24,589 nucleotides of DNA from CBIHON01 sp966211965 (GTDB lineage: Bacteria > Pseudomonadota > Gammaproteobacteria > Burkholderiales > Burkholderiaceae_D). The DNA lies in NCBI GenBank assembly GCA_966211965.1, contig CBIHON010000058.1, positions 1 through 24,589 on the forward strand. Direction: 5' to 3'. Within the stretch, counting starts at the first letter, position 1. Each line of letters opens with the position of its first letter. Below the pieces are notes generated by a model. That model ran no database searches. It was not told the DNA's origin and saw only the letters and a program-made list of their open reading frames with translations. Shown here piece by piece: positions 12,735 to 23,661 of the stretch. The translations under genes and the position numbers were made by a program.

Positions 12735-14357
12735 ATGTCACAGAAACGGATCGTCGTGATCGGCTTCCTGGGCACCCAGCTCGATAACGGCAAGGGCAGC
12801 AATCGCTGGGAAAAATGGCGGCCAAGCGTCGCGCTGACCCAGCATGAAGAAATGGTGATCGCCCGCTTCGATCTGCTATACAGCGGTCGGCACGAAGCCT
12901 TGGTCGAGCAAGTCACGCGCGACATCGCCTCCGTTTCGCCGGAGACCAAGGTGGTAGCGCATCAGTTGCCGATCACCGATCCATGGGATTTTGAGGACGT
13001 GTACGGCAACCTGTTCGATTTCGCGAAAAGCTATTCCTTCGACACGGACAAGGAGGAATACTGGATCCACATCACGACCGGCTCGCATGTGGCGCAGATC
13101 TGCATGTTCCTGATGACGGAGGCGCATTATTTCCCCGGCCAGTTGCTCCAGACCTCGCCACCGCGCCGCCAGGCGATGGGTGCACCTGGCAGTTATGCAG
13201 TGATCGACCTTGATCTTTCGCGCTACGACCAGATCGCACAGCGCTTCATGCGCGAGCAGGAGGAGGGCGCGGCGTTCCTGAAGTCCGGCATTGCGACGCG
13301 CAACACGCGCTTCAATGCGATGATCGACGAGATCGAACGCGTCGCGATCAAATCGAAATCGCCGATGCTGCTGATGGGGCCGACCGGCGCGGGCAAATCC
13401 TTCCTGGCTCGGCGCGTGTTCGAGCTGAAGAAAGCGCGCCATCAACTCACCGGCAAGTTCGTCGAGCTCAATTGCGCCACGTTACATGGCGATGGCGCCG
13501 GCTCCACTTTGTTCGGCCACATCAAGGGCGCCTTCACCGGCGCGGCGTCGGACCGTCCCGGCTTGCTGCGCACCGCGCACAAGGGGCTGCTGTTTCTCGA
13601 TGAAATCGGTGAACTGGGCCTCGATGAGCAGGCCATGCTCTTGAAGGCGATCGAGGAGAAGCGCTTTCTTCCAGTCGGCGGCGACCATGAAGTGCAGAGC
13701 GATTTCCAATTGATTGCCGGGACCAACCGCGATCTGTCGAAAGAAGTGGTGGCCGGGCGTTTTCGCGAAGACTTGTTCGCGCGGATCAATTTGTGGACTT
13801 ATGAATTGCCCGGCTTGATCGGCCGTTCCGAAGACATCGAGCCGAACCTGGATTATCTGCTTGCACAATTCAGCGCCGAGCACGGGCAGATGGTGCGTTT
13901 CAACAAGGAGGCGCGCGAGCATTACATGCGCTTCGCGCGCTCCGGCGAAGCCATGTGGGCCGGTAATTTCCGCGACCTGTCCGCCTCCGTCATGCGGATG
14001 GCGACGCTCGCAGAAACCGGCCGGATTACCGACGACATCGTGACGGCCGAGGTGCAACGTCTGAAGCGGCTCTGGCAACATCATGCGTCGCCGCCGGCCG
14101 AGCAAGATGAACCGGTTCTGGAACACTATCTGGATCAGTCTGTGTCTGAAACCCTGGACATGTTCGACGCCGCGCAATTGAAGACGGTGATCGCAGTTTG
14201 CCGTCGGTCGCGCACGATGTCCGATGCCGGACGCAAATTGTTCGCGGCCTCGCGCAGCATGAAAGCCAAGCCGAACGATGCCGATCGCTTGAAAAAATAT
14301 CTAGCGAAATTCGGCCTTAGTTGGGAGAGCGTGACGAGTAAGAACCTATCCCAGTAG
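12735..14357 (+). CDS. rtcR: RtcR, sigma54-dependent activator with CARF domain
   Basis: A 540-residue activator. Residues 1-180 form the RtcR/CARF Rossmann-like sensor (KRIVVIGFLGTQLD; IHITTGSHVAQ at 111-121). The AAA+ domain has Walker A GPTGAGKS (215-222), the sigma54-contact loop GAFTGA (265-270) and Walker B LLFLDEIGEL (from 285). The C-terminus is a helix-turn-helix region (MSDAGRKLFAASRSMKAKPNDADRL). In enterobacteria RtcR turns on the rtc operon after RNA damage, sensed through its CARF domain and proposed to involve ends with 2',3'-cyclic phosphate. It diverges from the sigma54-driven rsr train, so it most likely controls it. No good Shine-Dalgarno precedes the ATG; the leader is very A+T-rich. 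Confidence 0.96.
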   Translation: MSQKRIVVIGFLGTQLDNGKGSNRWEKWRPSVALTQHEEMVIARFDLLYSGRHEALVEQVTRDIASVSPETKVVAHQLPITDPWDFEDVYGNLFDFAKSYSFDTDKEEYWIHITTGSHVAQICMFLMTEAHYFPGQLLQTSPPRRQAMGAPGSYAVIDLDLSRYDQIAQRFMREQEEGAAFLKSGIATRNTRFNAMIDEIERVAIKSKSPMLLMGPTGAGKSFLARRVFELKKARHQLTGKFVELNCATLHGDGAGSTLFGHIKGAFTGAASDRPGLLRTAHKGLLFLDEIGELGLDEQAMLLKAIEEKRFLPVGGDHEVQSDFQLIAGTNRDLSKEVVAGRFREDLFARINLWTYELPGLIGRSEDIEPNLDYLLAQFSAEHGQMVRFNKEAREHYMRFARSGEAMWAGNFRDLSASVMRMATLAETGRITDDIVTAEVQRLKRLWQHHASPPAEQDEPVLEHYLDQSVSETLDMFDAAQLKTVIAVCRRSRTMSDAGRKLFAASRSMKAKPNDADRLKKYLAKFGLSWESVTSKNLSQ

Positions 14358-14372
14358 GAAGCGCACCCTCAA

Positions 14373-15851
14373 TCAACCGGCTTCCACGTGCAGCGGCAGA
14401 TACAGAACGTCCGGTCCGCGTTTGATCAGCAGTGCTAAGGGTTTGCCGGCATTTTGCGCAAGCAGCGCTTCGAAACCGGCTACCGTTTTTACGGGCGTGT
14501 CGTTGATCGCCAGGACTATGTCGCCGGGCTGGATGCCGGCGCGCAGGGCTGGGCCCGTTGCCCTGCGCACCAGCAAACCGGTATCGAGTTTCAACCGGTT
14601 GCGCTGTTCCGGCGTCAGCTCGCTGACGACTAGGCCGGCACGATTTGCCGGCGTCTGATCCGGCTCGCCGCGCGGCGTGGAGGCGGCGCGCTCAGGCACT
14701 GCCTCTTCCACGGTCAACTTGAGCGACCGGGTCCCGCCTTTGCGCCACACTTCAAGCGTGATGCCGGTGCCTGGCTTGGTGGTGGCGACCAGCCGCGCCA
14801 GATCGGCCGAGTTCTGTACCGGCTTGCCGTCGAAGGACAAGACCACGTCTCCCGGCATGAGGCCGGCTTTATCCGCCGGACCATCTTTTTCCACCCGCGC
14901 CACCAGCGCGCCACTGGCATCTTTCAGGCCGAACGATGCGGCAAGTTCGCTGGTCAATTCCTGTACTTGGACGCCGATCCGGCCGCGCGTCACCTTGCCG
15001 CTGGTACGCAACTGTTTGACCACATCCATCGCAATGTCGATCGGTATGGTGAACGAGAGGCCCATGTAGCCGCCGGTCTGGCTGTAAATCTGAGAGTTGA
15101 TCCCGACCACTTCGCCGGCCATGTTGAACAGCGGTCCGCCGGAATTGCCGGGATTTAACGCCACATCGGTTTGAATGAATGGAACATAATTTTCTTCCGG
15201 CAGCGAGCGTCCCTTGGCGCTGACGATACCCGCTGTCACGCTGTTTTCAAAACCGAAGGGAGAGCCGATTGCCGCTACCCACTCGCCGACCTCCAGCTTG
15301 GCAGGATCGCCGATGCTTACGACCGGCAAGTTCTTTGCGTCGATCTTTACCAATGCCACGTCGGTGCGCGGATCGGCGCCGACCACCTTGGCTTTGTATT
15401 CGCGCTTGTTGGTGAGTTTGACGATCACTTCGTCCGATTCATTGACTACGTGTGCATTGGTCAGCACATAGCCGTCATCGCTGATGATGAAACCCGAACC
15501 GAGGCTGCGTGCCTGGAATTCCCTTTGACTCGGCGGGGGCATGAAACGCCGGAAGAATTCGAAAAACGGATCACCTTCCGGCAGGTTGGGAATCACGCCT
15601 TCAATACCTCCTCGCACGGTGCGTGTGGTGCTGATGTTGACTACCGCGGATCCTTCTTTTTTCACCAGGGTGACGAAGCTGGGGAGTTCGACAGTGGGCA
15701 CGGCCGAGGCCGGCCGGCTTTGCAGTGCAGGAGGCGCCGGCTTCCGTTGTTCCGAAGGAGAGCAGGCAACCAGGAGTACCCATGCAAGCGCACAAAATAC
15801 GGCTTTTTTTGAAAGGGGCACGTTTCTCCGCCAGGCCTGTGTGCCGCTCAT
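14373..15851 (-). CDS. HtrA/DegP-family serine protease, predicted lipoprotein
   Basis: A 492-residue envelope protease. The N-terminal hydrophobic segment ends in the lipobox LVAC (C30), so it is probably lipid-anchored rather than free in the periplasm. The trypsin-like domain has the triad H134 (TNAHVV), D164 (RTDVALVKID) and S237 (GNSGGP), and two PDZ domains follow. This is the DegP/MucD layout. I chose the ATG at 15849-15851 because it overlaps the stop of the HdeD-like gene (ATGA) and gives a proper signal peptide; a longer open frame runs upstream inside the other gene. Co-expression with HdeD suggests an envelope-stress role. It converges with rtcR with only 15 bases between, and I see no terminator there. 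Confidence 0.92.
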   Translation of the reverse strand: MSGTQAWRRNVPLSKKAVFCALAWVLLVACSPSEQRKPAPPALQSRPASAVPTVELPSFVTLVKKEGSAVVNISTTRTVRGGIEGVIPNLPEGDPFFEFFRRFMPPPSQREFQARSLGSGFIISDDGYVLTNAHVVNESDEVIVKLTNKREYKAKVVGADPRTDVALVKIDAKNLPVVSIGDPAKLEVGEWVAAIGSPFGFENSVTAGIVSAKGRSLPEENYVPFIQTDVALNPGNSGGPLFNMAGEVVGINSQIYSQTGGYMGLSFTIPIDIAMDVVKQLRTSGKVTRGRIGVQVQELTSELAASFGLKDASGALVARVEKDGPADKAGLMPGDVVLSFDGKPVQNSADLARLVATTKPGTGITLEVWRKGGTRSLKLTVEEAVPERAASTPRGEPDQTPANRAGLVVSELTPEQRNRLKLDTGLLVRRATGPALRAGIQPGDIVLAINDTPVKTVAGFEALLAQNAGKPLALLIKRGPDVLYLPLHVEAG

Positions 15852-16447
15852 GGGTGACCCGCCGATACGCGTCGGTCCGGGTTGACGCGTCGTTCTATTT
15901 GCGGGGACATCCTTGCTTTTGCTCGAATGTTGAAGGCTACGGTAAGCAATAAGGCGCCCGTGAGAAGCGCATAAAAGCTGATCATCCATACCAGGGCTAG
16001 GGCGCCGGCCCCGGGATAAAGAAGGGCGACTACGCCGAATACGATGGAGGCTGCACCGCTTGCGATCAACAGCCATTTATCCTGCTTGAATTTGTTGCCC
16101 GAACGGGTCGCCAGCACAATGTCGAGAACACCGGTAACCAAGGCATTAGCAGCAATCAGCAGCACCAAGACCAAGCCCGTCAGGGCCGGATATGCAAGCG
16201 CAATCACGCCTGCGGCGATACCGGCCAGGCCGAGCAGTAAAAGCAGCCACCAATCCTTGTTGGCTTTGCGGTTTTTCATGGCGCCGACGAGCGATACGAC
16301 ACCGCCGAATAATGCGTAGACGGCAAACAGAATGATCAGCGAGAGCAATGTCAGTCCGGGCCATATCAAGGCAAGCACGCCGAACAGGATGGCGATCGCG
16401 CCGCGCAATGCGAGCATCCACCAATAGCGGCCAAGTAAGTCATTCAT
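15848..16447 (-). CDS. HdeD-family (DUF308) membrane protein
   Basis: A 199-residue integral membrane protein with six hydrophobic segments in three similar pairs (for example ALRGAIAILFGVLALIWPG, LLLLLGLAGIAAGVIALAYP and WLLIASGAASIVFGVVALLYPG), the repeat pattern of the HdeD/DUF308 family linked to acid and general stress resistance. The short basic tail (ERRVNPDRRV) is cytoplasmic by charge. The ATG at 16447 has AGAGG at good spacing; a longer frame to 16507 has no support. It overlaps the HtrA gene by four bases, so the two form an operon divergent from dnaK. Confidence 0.88.
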   Translation of the reverse strand: MNDLLGRYWWMLALRGAIAILFGVLALIWPGLTLLSLIILFAVYALFGGVVSLVGAMKNRKANKDWWLLLLLGLAGIAAGVIALAYPALTGLVLVLLIAANALVTGVLDIVLATRSGNKFKQDKWLLIASGAASIVFGVVALLYPGAGALALVWMISFYALLTGALLLTVAFNIRAKARMSPQIERRVNPDRRVSAGHP

Positions 16448-16621
16448 TGCAGTAACCTCTTTTGGAAAATTTTTCGGCCCCTTCGGCAAATTGGATTGGG
16501 TCACCATTTTTGAGTTCCATACAGGAGGCCGCTTGCCGTACAGCGGGCGATATAAAAAATCAGGGGGAACAACTCTTCATCCCAGGCATCTCAAGACCTG
16601 TGATATTGAAGGAGAACAGGC

Positions 16622-18544
<1,923 letters not shown>

Positions 18545-18706
18545 CGGCGACTCTTCTTGACTTTCGCCTGCCTGACATTGAACTTGGAATCGGCAGTTGA
18601 GCGCTCCTTTTTGTCTGGAAAGCCTGATGAATACTGAGTTTTTCTCCTTCGATGACGTGCACCCGACGGGTGCGTTCAACTACCGTTTCTAGATTCAAAC
18701 CGCGTC

Positions 18707-19306
18707 ATGGATATTCACGATACAGACGATACGGACGTCCACCGCAGAAAGCTGCTGGCCATTGCTACCGCCGCCATGGGCGGTGTTGGGGTGGTTGCAA
18801 CCGTCATACCCTTTGTGGAAACCATGGAGCCGAGCGAGGCCGCCAAAGCGGCTGGCGCACCGGTCGAGGTTGATGTCGGACGCATCCCGCCTGGCACGCT
18901 ACAGACCGTGGAATGGCGCGGCAAACCGGTCTGGATCGTGCATCGCACGGAGCAAATGCTGGCATCGCTCAGCGGTCACGATCAAGTGCTGGTCGATCCG
19001 CTTTCGCAAGAACCGCAACAGCCGCCTTATGCAAAAAATCCGCAACGCTCCATCAAGCCGCAATACCTGGTTGTGCTTGGTGTGTGCACGCATCTGGGGT
19101 GCACGCCGAACTACCGCCCGGAAGCGGCACCGCCCGACCTGGGGCCGGATTGGCCTGGGGGCTTCTATTGCCCCTGCCACGGCTCGAAATTCGATCTGGC
19201 CGGGCGGGTCATCAAGAATGTGCCGGCACCGCGTAACCTGGAGATTCCGCAGCATGAATATTTGAGCGATACGCGTGTCCTGATCGGGAAGGATCCGTAT
19301 GCATGA
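18707..19306 (+). CDS. Rieske [2Fe-2S] protein, cytochrome bc1 type, without partner subunits
   Basis: A 199-residue Rieske protein. A twin-arginine-like motif (HRRKLL) and a hydrophobic segment (about residues 16-37) act as a Tat signal-anchor. The cluster ligands are C127 and H129 (CTHLGC) and C155 and H158 (CPCHGS); C132 and C157 can form the usual disulfide. This matches the bc1-complex iron-sulfur subunit (PetA). Cytochrome b and c1 genes are not next to it, which is odd because petABC is normally an operon. It overlaps the next gene by four bases (ATGA). It may be a second copy used with a chromosomal bc1 complex, or have another redox job. Confidence 0.9.
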   Translation: MDIHDTDDTDVHRRKLLAIATAAMGGVGVVATVIPFVETMEPSEAAKAAGAPVEVDVGRIPPGTLQTVEWRGKPVWIVHRTEQMLASLSGHDQVLVDPLSQEPQQPPYAKNPQRSIKPQYLVVLGVCTHLGCTPNYRPEAAPPDLGPDWPGGFYCPCHGSKFDLAGRVIKNVPAPRNLEIPQHEYLSDTRVLIGKDPYA

Positions 19307-20469
19307 CTAGCAGCAAAGCCATTGCCAAGCCCGATGGCGAAGGCCAGCGCATCGCGCTTGTGTTGCAGGGCGGTGGTGCGCTTGGGGCCTATCAAGCCGG
19401 CGTATATCAGGCTTTACATGAACACGGCTTGACGCCCAATTGGGTGGTGGGAACCTCGATCGGGGCCATCAATGGCGCACTTATTGCCGGCAACGAGCGA
19501 GCGGTACGCTTGCAGCGCCTTAAGCAATTCTGGGAAACGGTCGCGCATGAGGATCTGTTCAACAGGCGCAACCAGATATCCGACGAGGGCAACAAGCTCA
19601 ATGCCATGCTGGCGTCGCTGGACGCTTTCACGCGCGGTGTGCCCGGCATGTTCTCGCCGCGCCTGTTCAATCCCTTCGCGGTCGGGTTGCCGGTCGAGCC
19701 CGACGTCGCGAGTTTTTACGATACCAGCGACTTGGCGCTCACGCTCAACAACCTGGTCGATTTGCGGTATCTTAATTCGCCTCAGGGAATACGCTTCACG
19801 GTCGCCGCAACCAAGGTTACGACCGGCAAGCTGGTCAGCTTCGACAATCGCCGCCAAACGCTCGGCGTCAAGCACATCATGGCGAGCGGCGCGCTGCCGC
19901 CAGGTTTTCCGCCGGTAAGGATTGATGGCGACTTGTACTGGGAGGGCGCCCTGTATTCCAACACGCCGCTGGAAATCGTGCTTGAGGAAGAACCGCGCGC
20001 CGATACCCTCTGTTTCATGGTCGATCTGTGGAGTGCGGCCGGACCGGAGCCGACGACGCTGCAACAGGTGCAGACGCGCCAGAAAGACATCAGCTATGCG
20101 TCGCGCTCGAAGCACCATATCGACGACTACTTGCGCTTGCACCAGATGCGTTGCGCCTTGCGCGACCTGCATGCCAAACTTCCGCCCGAACTTCGAAGTG
20201 AAGATGATACGCGGGCTTTGGTCGAACTTGGTTGCGACACCACGATTCACATCGTGCGTTTGGCATATTCCGGACGCGATTGGCAAATGGCGGCAAAAGA
20301 TGTGAATTTCTCCAAGGGCTCGATCGAGTGGCGTTGGCAGCTCGGATACCAGGACGCGATGCGCGCAAGCAAGCATGAGGATTGGCTGTCGTTCGGCCCG
20401 ACCCGCGCCGGCCTGGTTGTGCATGAGGTCGTTCCGCATCCGCGCGAGGCGGTGCTCCGCCATAAGTGA
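19303..20469 (+). CDS. Patatin-like phospholipase (DUF3734 type)
   Basis: A 388-residue patatin-family hydrolase. The oxyanion-hole motif is GGGALGAYQAG (from residue 23), the nucleophile elbow is GTSIG (S52), and the dyad aspartate is likely D208 in VRIDGDLYWEGALYSNTPL. The C-terminal about 130 residues (from LRLHQMRCALRDLHAKLP) match the DUF3734 region seen in proteins of this group, some of which are linked to polyhydroxyalkanoate or lipid metabolism. The start overlaps the Rieske stop, so it is coupled to that gene. It ends exactly where the convergent CbpM gene ends, with no intergenic DNA. Confidence 0.88.
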   Translation: MTSSKAIAKPDGEGQRIALVLQGGGALGAYQAGVYQALHEHGLTPNWVVGTSIGAINGALIAGNERAVRLQRLKQFWETVAHEDLFNRRNQISDEGNKLNAMLASLDAFTRGVPGMFSPRLFNPFAVGLPVEPDVASFYDTSDLALTLNNLVDLRYLNSPQGIRFTVAATKVTTGKLVSFDNRRQTLGVKHIMASGALPPGFPPVRIDGDLYWEGALYSNTPLEIVLEEEPRADTLCFMVDLWSAAGPEPTTLQQVQTRQKDISYASRSKHHIDDYLRLHQMRCALRDLHAKLPPELRSEDDTRALVELGCDTTIHIVRLAYSGRDWQMAAKDVNFSKGSIEWRWQLGYQDAMRASKHEDWLSFGPTRAGLVVHEVVPHPREAVLRHK

Positions 20470-20805
20470 TTACGGTTTGCGGGGCAATGGCCGGGCTTGC
20501 CGCGCCTGGGCTGCGTTCAATTCCCTTTCCAGTTGCTCGACTCGGCGCAGCAGCGTCAGAGCCAACGCCAAGCCGCGGCGGTCGAGTTCGAAATCGTCGC
20601 GCAGGCGGCGCGCAGCCTTCAATATGACCAGTGATTCGTGCTTGAACAAGACGGACTGTGCATCCCTGTCCAACGGCGCAATCACGCCGCAATCGATCAA
20701 ATCCTTCACTTCATCGAGCGTCAGGCCGGATGACTCGACCAACTGCTCCACGGTGCAGACTGTTTCGCCGTTGATCCAACTGGCCTCGGTGACATGGACC
20801 TTCAT
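20470..20805 (-). CDS. cbpM: CbpM, modulator of the DnaJ-like CbpA
   Basis: A 111-residue MerR-like helical protein (MKVHVTEASWINGETVCTVE ... SGLTLDEVKDLIDCGVIAPL ... RRLRDDFELDRRGLALALTLLRRVEQLEREL). CbpM binds the J-domain of CbpA and inhibits it. Its start overlaps the CbpA stop by four bases, the usual cbpA-cbpM order, which supports the assignment. Confidence 0.9.
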   Translation of the reverse strand: MKVHVTEASWINGETVCTVEQLVESSGLTLDEVKDLIDCGVIAPLDRDAQSVLFKHESLVILKAARRLRDDFELDRRGLALALTLLRRVEQLERELNAAQARQARPLPRKP

Positions 20806-21749
20806 GTTGCTGTTCCCGCAGTAAGGTAATGGCGCGGATTGAATCCGGATGCCTTGGCGAGTTGCTCGAACAGATCACGCTCATGGGCAGTGATGGTCGG
20901 CGGAACCTCGATCTGTACCAACGCATAGAGATCGCCTGCCTTGCCGTCCGGTGCGGGCAGGCCGCGTCCAGCGAGACGCAGGCGTTTTCCGGCGCTGGTG
21001 CCGGGCTTGATCTTCAACTCAACCATGCCGCCCAGGGTCGGGATCTCAACCGTTGCCCCAAGCACCGCTTCCCAAGGCGCGAGCGGAAGATCGAAATACA
21101 GGTCGCGGCCGGCGACGCGGTACAGCGAATGCGGCTTGAACGTGAGCTTGACGTACAGATCGCCGGGCTTGCCGCCATTGCGTCCCGCACCGCCTTTGCC
21201 TGTGAGACGCAAGCGGTGTCCTTCTGCCGCGCCTTTCGGAATCGAGACGCGGAAAGTGCGGGCAATGCGACGGCTCATGCCATATTGGTCCGGCTCGGGC
21301 AGTTCGACCCGGACCTCGGCTTCGCCGCCGTGGTAAGCCTGTTCGAGAGAAATTGGCGCGGTCACTTCATAGTCTTCGCCGGAAATCGGAACGTTACCCT
21401 GGCTACGTGCGCCGCTGTGGCGCCCGGAAGTAAAGGCGGAAAGAATGTCCGCCAGATCGACGTCATCGAAAGCCGATGGGCCGGCGCCGAAGTGCTGTTG
21501 CCATTCAGGCGGCGGAGAGAAATCTGCTCCGCTCGGCCGGCTTCCGAGCTGGTCATATTCCCGTCGCTTTTCCGGGTCTTTCAACGTGGTATAGGCTTCC
21601 CCGATCTCCTTGAATTTCTCCTCGCCCTCAGGATCCTTGGATATGTCCGGATGGTACTCATGCGCAAGCTTGCGATAGGCGCGCTTGATTTCCTCTTGGC
21701 TGGCGTCGCGATCGACTCCCAGAGCTTGGTAATAGTCCTTGAATTTCAT
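20802..21749 (-). CDS. cbpA: DnaJ-like co-chaperone CbpA
   Basis: A 315-residue class II J-protein. The J domain covers residues 1 to about 68 with the HPD motif at 33-35 (HEYHPDISKDPE). A Gly/Phe-rich linker and two C-terminal beta-sandwich substrate domains follow (EVTAPISLEQAYHGGE; KGGAGRNGGKPGDLYV), and the DnaJ zinc-finger is absent, as in CbpA. It stimulates the ATPase of DnaK; a DnaK gene lies in the same stress cluster. AAGGA stands ten bases before the ATG. Confidence 0.92.
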   Translation of the reverse strand: MKFKDYYQALGVDRDASQEEIKRAYRKLAHEYHPDISKDPEGEEKFKEIGEAYTTLKDPEKRREYDQLGSRPSGADFSPPPEWQQHFGAGPSAFDDVDLADILSAFTSGRHSGARSQGNVPISGEDYEVTAPISLEQAYHGGEAEVRVELPEPDQYGMSRRIARTFRVSIPKGAAEGHRLRLTGKGGAGRNGGKPGDLYVKLTFKPHSLYRVAGRDLYFDLPLAPWEAVLGATVEIPTLGGMVELKIKPGTSAGKRLRLAGRGLPAPDGKAGDLYALVQIEVPPTITAHERDLFEQLAKASGFNPRHYLTAGTAT

Positions 21750-21774
21750 CGGGAACGCGTCCTTGAGCCAGCAA

Positions 21775-22926
21775 TCAAAAACCCCCCATGATTTTTAATC
21801 TCTTCAAGCTTTGTGCATAGCGCAGGACCTTGCTTGCAAAATGAGGTTTTTGGGTATCTTGTTGCTGGAGGCGATGCAACCATAGTTTCACCTGTCTGAC
21901 ACTTGATCTGACCCAAGCCTTCAAGGCCAGATCCGCATTCAAGAGCAGCTGGATGCGAGAACGATAAACCGCAAGATAATCAAGATCTCTTTGGACACCT
22001 AAAAACAGGTATTTGTAATCGCATCGTCCCCACAAAAAATGAAATTCCTTGGCGCCGCGGACGATGCATTCGGAAATGGTGAGATAGCAGCACAGCCTTC
22101 CAAGCGAATACTTGTTATAGGCTGAATCGTGGGCCAGGATGCGCAGAAAACAATTGTCGCCGACGCGGCAGATGATCGCGCCAGCGCAAACGCAGCCGTC
22201 GATCGTTATGATCCCTACCAGACCGCATTCCTTGACGAGGTTGATCAGTCTGTCGATTTCCTCTTCGTTGATTGGCGAGGCTTTGTTTCTGGCAGACATC
22301 CGGGCTTTGCTTAGCGCGATGATGCGGTGAATGAGTGCGTCGTCCGCAGCCTCATTTTCAACGGCGCTGAAGGTGAAAGAGGGAAAGTCCTGTTTGATCA
22401 TTTTCAGGTAGCGCCGCATATTGCTACGGGTTTTCTTGCCCAGGCTCGCGGTATAGTGTTCAACGCTTTGCGGCAATTCGGCGACGATGTCTTCCAGATA
22501 ATTGAATCGCTGGTAGGTGAACGGCATTCTGCGAAGATCGGTCTGTATCGCGCGAAACGAAATAATCCTGACAGAGACAAAGCTCGCGAAAACATATTTT
22601 ACGAAGCGGATGATTTCTTCTTCTTCAATCCTGATCGCCTCATTCAATACTTCCACCCGGTCCTTTATGCGGCGAAAAAGGAAGACTGTCGTAATGTCAT
22701 CGCCGCAGTAAACCACGTAAGTGCTCGCATTGTTTAATACTCCGCTTACGCGCAATTGCGCAAGCGATGAATATAAATTTCCATAGAGATGTTCCATCGC
22801 TGGGCCGACAAAGGATGGAATTTCATTTTCATAGCAGGAAATGAAGATTGCCTTTGGTCGAGGGGGATGAGCGGGGACATGCTCTGGTTTTGAGCGGCAA
22901 GCTGCCGCGTTTGCTATTTGCATCAT
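21775..22926 (-). CDS. GNAT-like acyltransferase (BioF2/CelD type, Acetyltransf_6)
   Basis: A protein of about 383 residues. The central part (HYTASLGKKTRSNMRRYLKMIKQ) and the later acetyl-CoA fold region (GLVGIITIDGCVCAGAIICRVGDN; LGRLCCYLTISECIVRGAKEFHFLWG) match the double-GNAT Acetyltransf_6 family found in exopolysaccharide and cellulose loci and in some peptidoglycan-type aminoacyl transferases. The substrate is unknown. I place the start at the ATG at 22926; a TTG at 22941 and an ATG at 22923 are also possible and none has a strong ribosome site. It ends 25 bases upstream of the cbpA start and may lead that operon. Confidence 0.72.
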   Translation of the reverse strand: MMQIANAAACRSKPEHVPAHPPRPKAIFISCYENEIPSFVGPAMEHLYGNLYSSLAQLRVSGVLNNASTYVVYCGDDITTVFLFRRIKDRVEVLNEAIRIEEEEIIRFVKYVFASFVSVRIISFRAIQTDLRRMPFTYQRFNYLEDIVAELPQSVEHYTASLGKKTRSNMRRYLKMIKQDFPSFTFSAVENEAADDALIHRIIALSKARMSARNKASPINEEEIDRLINLVKECGLVGIITIDGCVCAGAIICRVGDNCFLRILAHDSAYNKYSLGRLCCYLTISECIVRGAKEFHFLWGRCDYKYLFLGVQRDLDYLAVYRSRIQLLLNADLALKAWVRSSVRQVKLWLHRLQQQDTQKPHFASKVLRYAQSLKRLKIMGGF

Positions 22927-23661
22927 GTTTGCCGTCCGCAATGAATACTTGCTGTCGAAAGAGAGGGAAGGATTTGGGGGACTATCAACGAAACTATTGC
23001 GTTGCCTCGGCCTTGGGGCAGGCGCGCATTAATCCCTTAGACAGAGACATTGCGATAAATGGGTCATCTCCATATTGAGAAAACTCACAAAAAGCCTGGC
23101 AAATTTCTGTCCTGCCCGCAGAGAGCTGGTCGGGATTCGCATGGAAATGAATCAAGGAACGAGATCGACGAATATTCGATCCGGATATCGCTGATCGGAT
23201 GCGCCGCATGCATGCGCAGGATGGTTTTCGCACCGACGTCGGACGAGTGCATAACTTCACTTCACCGGCCTTCGCTGGATGGCGATGGCACCGACCGGGT
23301 CATCGTCCGGCCCATTCGGATCGGAAGGGCCGGACGATGGATGTCGATATGCTTTATATCCGGGCGCGTCGATGAATAGGAATCGGCCAGGAAATTTTTT
23401 TACTGCGGCGGGGCAAGCTTGCAGACCGACCCAGGCCGAGGCCAGATTGCGCAGGCATTGAATCGCCGAATACGAATATGACGCTGCGCAAGGCATTGTC
23501 ATGTTATTAGGATAATTTACGAAATTTATTTTTCCTCAATTAATTGCCAATAAGTCGTGTCGGAGGATAATGCGAGGTAAACCTGTTTTAACAACGAAGC
23601 CGGGCACGGCCTGAATTGATAAAATCGGGTTCGGCATTCATCATCATTACTGGAAAACGCA
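22927..23661. other. Gap of about 730 bases without a recognised gene
   Basis: Short open frames exist on both strands but none resembles a known family or has a convincing start. A perfect 13-bp inverted repeat with a 13-base loop (arms 23301-23313 and 23327-23339) is the clearest structure; it has no T-run. The region may be the eroded remains of a gene. Confidence 0.5.
23301..23339. repeat. Long perfect hairpin (13-bp arms)
   Basis: CATCGTCCGGCCC and GGGCCGGACGATG flank ATTCGGATCGGAA. Such a stem without a T-run may be a repeat element, a protein-binding palindrome, or a factor-independent stop for transcripts on either side. Other copies would decide this, and I see none in the window. 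Confidence 0.6.

Noticed and set aside
20829..21791. Plus-strand open frame of 320 codons opposite cbpA.
   Set aside because: Shadow of the CbpA frame, which has a J domain with HPD and coupling to cbpM.
23059..23379. Plus-strand ORF of 106 codons in the right-hand gap.
   Set aside because: No ribosome site, no recognisable family, and biased composition like a random frame; I left the stretch as unassigned.
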